Position numbers and translations under genes: made by a program. The notes beneath the pieces are model-generated. The model was not told the origin of the DNA, did not search any database, and saw nothing but the letters and a program-made list of their open reading frames with translations. Source: Musa acuminata AAA Group (Eukaryota; Streptophyta; Magnoliopsida; Zingiberales; Musaceae). Taken from it: a stretch of 64,000 bases of DNA. The DNA lies in NCBI RefSeq assembly GCF_036884655.1, contig NC_088348.1:28083501-28147500 (forward strand), in the 5' to 3' direction. Below are positions 59,971 to 64,000 of the stretch, piece after piece. Positions within the stretch are counted from its first letter, which is position 1. Each line of letters starts with the position of its first letter.

Positions 59971-62309
59971 TTAACAGGCAAAGCATAAAAACCATGTTGA
60001 ATCAGAAAACTTCTATATTACTAAAACATGGTACCTGTGACACTGAAGGATGACATGATGCAGCATGGGATGCAGCTTTGCCGAGGGACAGACCAGATCC
60101 ACCCAAGAGAACTGTGACTGATTTTTCTTTGTTAACAACTGCAGCAGCAGCTATCGCACTCAAAGATGATTGTTTTACCAATCCACCTTCATGTTCAGCT
60201 AAAACCAATGTGCTTACCTTAGAAAAATCAGAGTATCATCAAAACAACAAGAACATCTCATGCATTAAGCAAGCAATCAAGTTACTCATGAGCCATGATC
60301 ACACAGAATATGATGGAACCAAAAAAGAAAATGGAAATATGACTGACTGGCTATAGTGTAACAATGGTAAGCCAAGTAATGACTAATCTGTAAATACAAA
60401 AATGAAGAACAAGGGCTGTGATTTATCGACATAATTCATGCAACCAGAATACTGCTTAGGGAAATGCAAATGGCTTTGGCATGTAAAAGCAGCAATACTT
60501 GCTTTGACAAGTCACAAAGGATGAAAAAAAGGAAACTTCACATCTCTATTAAATGGGGCAGAGATTGGATTTGCAGTTACAGGGCAGCACTATTCTTAAT
60601 AAATGCTAGTCAAACAAACAACAGTAGGATGCTCTATAAAATAAATAAAAATAACTCGGCATCTCGTAGCCAACACTTAGGCATCATGTGGTCGACACCT
60701 CGGTTGCATGACTGACACCTCATTGCCATGTAGCTCGCACAACTTCACCCTTCGGACATTACAACCACACTCACGACTGCACCATGTCCTCCAAATTCGA
60801 CGTAGCATGATTACACCCAACAATGGAAGAGATGCGTAATTGCTCCGGGTATTAAACCACGTCCTTGAGCACAACGATCCAAACCCTCACTAGAAAAATG
60901 TTCCTTAGGTATATTCTCTAGGAGACTCATTCTCTAATGCATTTGACTCTTAAAGACTCAGCATTCAACCAATACCACCGACTCGGAGCTAAATTAACCT
61001 TCAAAAGAGCTTTGTCAAGCATGCTCTTACACAATTTTTCAGGGTTTGATGCATCTTGAATCAAGCGGACTTGGAATTTCACAACACCATGCCAAGACAG
61101 ACACGAAAAAGGAGCATCCTAATTAGACAACTTAACAACACTAAGATAAAGAGAACTAATTTTCATAGCAAGCACTATGGTAAAATTGAACTTTCCCAAA
61201 CATAGGGGAGTTTCATGCACCAGGTAGCCATTTATGAAGACATTGAATAATTTACAGCAATATCTCACACTAAAAATATATTGAAACGGAGTCATAACCG
61301 AAAAAAGAAACTGTGGAGGTCATGATCTATATACAGCAGAGATATTGATGTAAAATTAAGTGAAACCCATCAAGAGGAAAAAAAGATTTCAGGCACAAAA
61401 TCTACAACAGAAAGCAGTAGTTCAAAATATTCAGGGTCAGGCACATTAATCCTTTTCCACCACTGAGTTATATTGAGACAAATATCGCTAGTAAAACTTA
61501 AGGATCATTAGATCCCCTTTATTGTTTCTAATAAATTTTCCTTGGGCCTTATTCTACCACCTCCATACTAACAATCTGAATTAACTCACCTCATGGTGCA
61601 ATTGTACCTCTTAATCAGTGTAATCTTCTCATACAACATCAAAAAATAAAAAATCAGACTGTTCTACCAGGAAAGACATATATGTAGACAGGAGTACTTT
61701 TAGTCTCTTAAATTATATTTTAGGGTTTCAAAATATGATTCAATCTAATAACAACTCACTAATGGTACTGTCCAGCAAAGCAATCATGTTTAAACTGAAA
61801 ATGTAATTTTTCCTAGAAATACAAAGTAAAGTCATGTTCCAGAGCGTATTCCTTACTAACTCAAGAAAATCCTCATCTCACCATTCCATACATTGCGAAA
61901 GACCTTCTTGAATTCCTATTATTTAACAACATGATGCAATTTAAATCAAAACCTCGATGCACGACCACACTACTATAGAGTATTTAACCAATTGATTCCA
62001 TTTGTATTATAGGATCATAAGAGAGAAGCAGCAGAATCGTTGCACTTGAAAACCCTAAATCAATCGAAGCAAGTGTCTCTGATCCGTACCAACACTTGTG
62101 GAGACGGAAACAGAAAGGCAAGAAACTGGATAAAGAATCAGGACTAAACGAATCCCAGATGACATCGGAACCCGGAAGAGGAGGCTTACGAAACGAGAAA
62201 GCGAGCCGCGGATGGGAGGAGATGCAGATGAAGGTGGAGACGGCGAGAGGGCGGAGAATGGGCGGCGATTCCTGAGGAGACACCTCTTGAGCATCGCAAC
62301 GGCCGCCAT
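54656..62309 (-). CDS. ETFA: Electron transfer flavoprotein alpha subunit, mitochondrial, 369 aa, 8 exons
   Basis: This is the FAD-binding alpha subunit of ETF, which passes electrons from mitochondrial dehydrogenases (branched-chain amino acid, phytanoyl-CoA and 2-hydroxyglutarate catabolism in plants) to ETF-ubiquinone oxidoreductase. Minus-strand exons: 62309-62190, 60217-60035, 59073-58862, 58116-57953, 57674-57516, 56656-56604, 56255-56115 and 54733-54656 (TGA), all GT-AG with consistent phase. The first exon is an Arg/Ser-rich presequence ([20 protein letters not shown]). [72 protein letters not shown] and [11 protein letters not shown] match plant ETFA in order, including the FAD-binding C-terminal domain. 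Arabidopsis has 363 residues. No catalytic lesion is visible. Confidence 0.95.
58286..58765. mobile_element. Possible GTACCG-family element in an ETFA intron
   Basis: Within the ETFA intron between exons 3 and 4, GGTAC/GTACC-type words cluster at both ends: AGTATACATACCATTG and GTACCGCCCGCCCG on the left, GATGGTACTGAGTACTGA and ACCATACCAGTACCATAC on the right. Between them lie a poly-T run (from about 58480) and a CT-rich simple repeat (58500-58565). Membership is weaker than for the copies in NUP107 and DEG2. Confidence 0.35.
59935..59963. repeat. (AT)n microsatellite in an ETFA intron
   Basis: About 14 AT units lie about 70 bp from the donor end of ETFA exon 2. Confidence 0.95.
60640..61080. 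mobile_element. Possible degenerate LTR-type repeat in ETFA intron 1
   Basis: This stretch is visibly richer in C and in CACCTC/CACAAC words than the surrounding AT-rich intron, with no coding frame or splice sites. The texture resembles decayed LTR sequence, but no terminal motifs, partner LTR or target duplication were found. Confidence 0.2.
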
Positions 62310-62735
62310 CGTCGTCGTCTCGTCGATCGCCGATGCACAGGCGAGGCCTTCTCCCCGGATTAATACAAAGCAAATTTGTACTTGATACTCATGCCACGTT
62401 TTGCTGACGCGGACATCTTAATTATAAACGCATATAAAGAATAGTACCCCTCTGAATATATAGATGCAAGGACTTTCTGACTAATTACATACCGCATATA
62501 ATTTGAACTTATAAAAATAAAATATTTAATCTTATTTACTCTAATATCCCCGACTTTATCAAGAAAAGATATAATAGATGATAATACATATATAAATGAT
62601 ATAAAAAATAATAAATAAAAAAATTTATTTTAATTATTATAACAAACGATAGTGTTGTGGATGATTATTGTGATGGTAGTCAACGAGAACGATACACTAC
62701 TTAGCTTTATCGATGTCAATCCAACGAGGAGGAGA
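62310..62735. other. ETFA upstream region
   Basis: The ETFA leader and promoter occupy about 62310-62420, followed by very AT-rich DNA (62430-62645). No TATA box is convincing and no gene is seen. Confidence 0.5.
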
Positions 62736-64000
62736 AAGCGAAGACAGAGCGGTGAAGCATTTATGTTAGCATCGGAAGAGAAAGAGGAGGGAGGTGAGAC
62801 ATTTGCATCAATATCGCACTCTTCCCTTTGACATTACTTGGCATCTACGTCAGGAGGAAACATGTGAGGAGGTATGTGAGGTAGAGCGATGTGATGTCGG
62901 AGGAGGAAGAGAATACGAGTGAGGCATTTATGTCGGTGTCACACATGCAAGTGAGGCATTCTCGTCGACCACCACATCATTCGATGCAGCGCCGCATTGC
63001 CTCCTCCGAGTCAACATCGTATGGCTTAACCTCCTCTTCGTTCTCGTCAACCACTGCATCATTCGATGTAGTGTCATACTACCTCCACTACGTCAGTGTC
63101 CCCTCGCTTTGCCTCCTCTTCGTTATTGTCGACCATCGTATCATCGAAAAAGAAAGAGGAGGCAGAGTGGTATGATGCTGAAACAGATGCCTCACTTGCC
63201 GCCTCTTCCTCCTCTAGTATTACATTGCTTTGCCTCTTCTTCATTCTTGCCAACAACCATATCATTTAGTGCAACACTACACAGCTTCCTTTGCATTGAC
63301 ACCATACTACTTTGTCTCCTCTTCGTTCTCATCAATCATTGCATCGTCGCAAGAGGAAAAGGAGGCAGAGCAATGTGATGCTGATGTAGATGTCTCACCT
63401 ACCTCCTCTTCCTCCTCTAGTATAGTATCACTCTGCCTCTTCATTCTCATCGACCACCGTATCATTGAAAGAGGAAGAGGAGGTAGAGTGTTGCGATGTC
63501 GACATAGATTCCTGACCTGTCTTCTCTTCCTCGTCCGACGCAGCACTGCTCTACCTCTTTATTTTCGTCAATTACCACATCGTTCAATGTGGTGTTGTAC
63601 CACTCTACCTCATCTTTGTTCTTGCCAACCACTATATCACTGGAAGAGAAAGAGGAGGCAAAGTGGTACAATGCCGACGTAGATCCCTCACATCCCTCCT
63701 CTTCCTCCTCTGACATTGCACCGCTCTGCCTCCTTATTTTCATCGACCACCACATTGTTTGATGCAGCATTGCACTGCCTCCTCTACAATGGTGCCATAC
63801 AGCTCTGCGTCCTCTTCATTCTCACCAATCACTGCATCATCGAAAGAGGAAGAGGAAGCAGAGCGATGTAACATCAACACATATGTTTTACCTACCTCCT
63901 CCAGCGTCGACATAGATGCCTTACTTCTTTGGCTCCTCTATGTAAGTGTTGCACCATTCTACCTCCTCTTCAATCTCGCTGGCTACTACATCGTTTGGTG
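62736..64000. repeat. Degenerate tandem repeat array reaching the window edge
   Basis: Modules of the type GAGGAGGCAGAG followed by GATGY(C/T)GA, TAGATGCCTCAC and CCTCCTCTTCCTCCTCT recur at about 63152, 63361, 63477, 63652 and 63851. They alternate with CGACCACCACATCATTCGA-like segments. Spacings vary from 116 to 209 bp, so units have been reshuffled. Open frames in several phases (Glu-rich or Ser-rich) follow from the purine/pyrimidine bias and are not evidence of a gene. The family is unknown. Confidence 0.65.

Noticed and set aside
62736..64000. CRISPR-like or coding array
   Set aside because: Repeats are degenerate, irregularly spaced and in a eukaryotic context; the open frames follow from base bias.

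Overview
The window is plant nuclear DNA. It holds large intron-rich genes on both strands, chloroplast and mitochondrial housekeeping genes, nested transposons and long AT microsatellites. One gene (SRC2-like, about 52.7-53.7 kb) is intronless and very GC-rich while its neighbours are AT-rich. That contrast is typical of commelinid monocots, and a banana-like (Zingiberales) or palm genome is my best guess. The species cannot be fixed from the sequence alone.

Layout. 1-16.3 kb: the last 19 coding exons of nucleoporin NUP107 (+). 17.4-31.8 kb: DEG2/DEGP2, a chloroplast serine protease, complete in 21 exons (+). 33.5-38.5 kb: a secreted class-3 lipase, complete in 10 exons (+). 41.5-41.8 kb: an intronless CC-type (ROXY) glutaredoxin (+). 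42.2-49.5 kb: a nested transposon stack, in which an old inverted-repeat MITE-like element is split by a decayed Ty3/gypsy chromovirus (minus orientation), which is itself split by an 838-bp hAT-like element. 52.7-53.7 kb: an SRC2-like C2-domain protein (+). 54.7-62.3 kb: the alpha subunit of mitochondrial electron transfer flavoprotein, complete in 8 exons (-), converging on SRC2. 62.7-64 kb: a degenerate repeat array that runs off the window.

The genes are ordinary, independent plant genes with no operon-like logic. The more unusual material lies between and inside them. A dispersed family of GTACCG-rich, inverted-repeat elements sits in introns of NUP107, DEG2 and probably ETFA. Two introns carry tandem duplications at their 3' ends, and one of these duplicates the splice acceptor. 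DEG2 appears to use two GC-AG introns. The gypsy LTR carries a triplicated hairpin beside the primer-binding site. A tandem duplication lies in the 3' flank of ETFA, and only the copy nearest the gene has a poly(A) signal. I found no sign of a novel multi-gene system. All exon models come from reading the sequence and from remembered family alignments; no searches were run.
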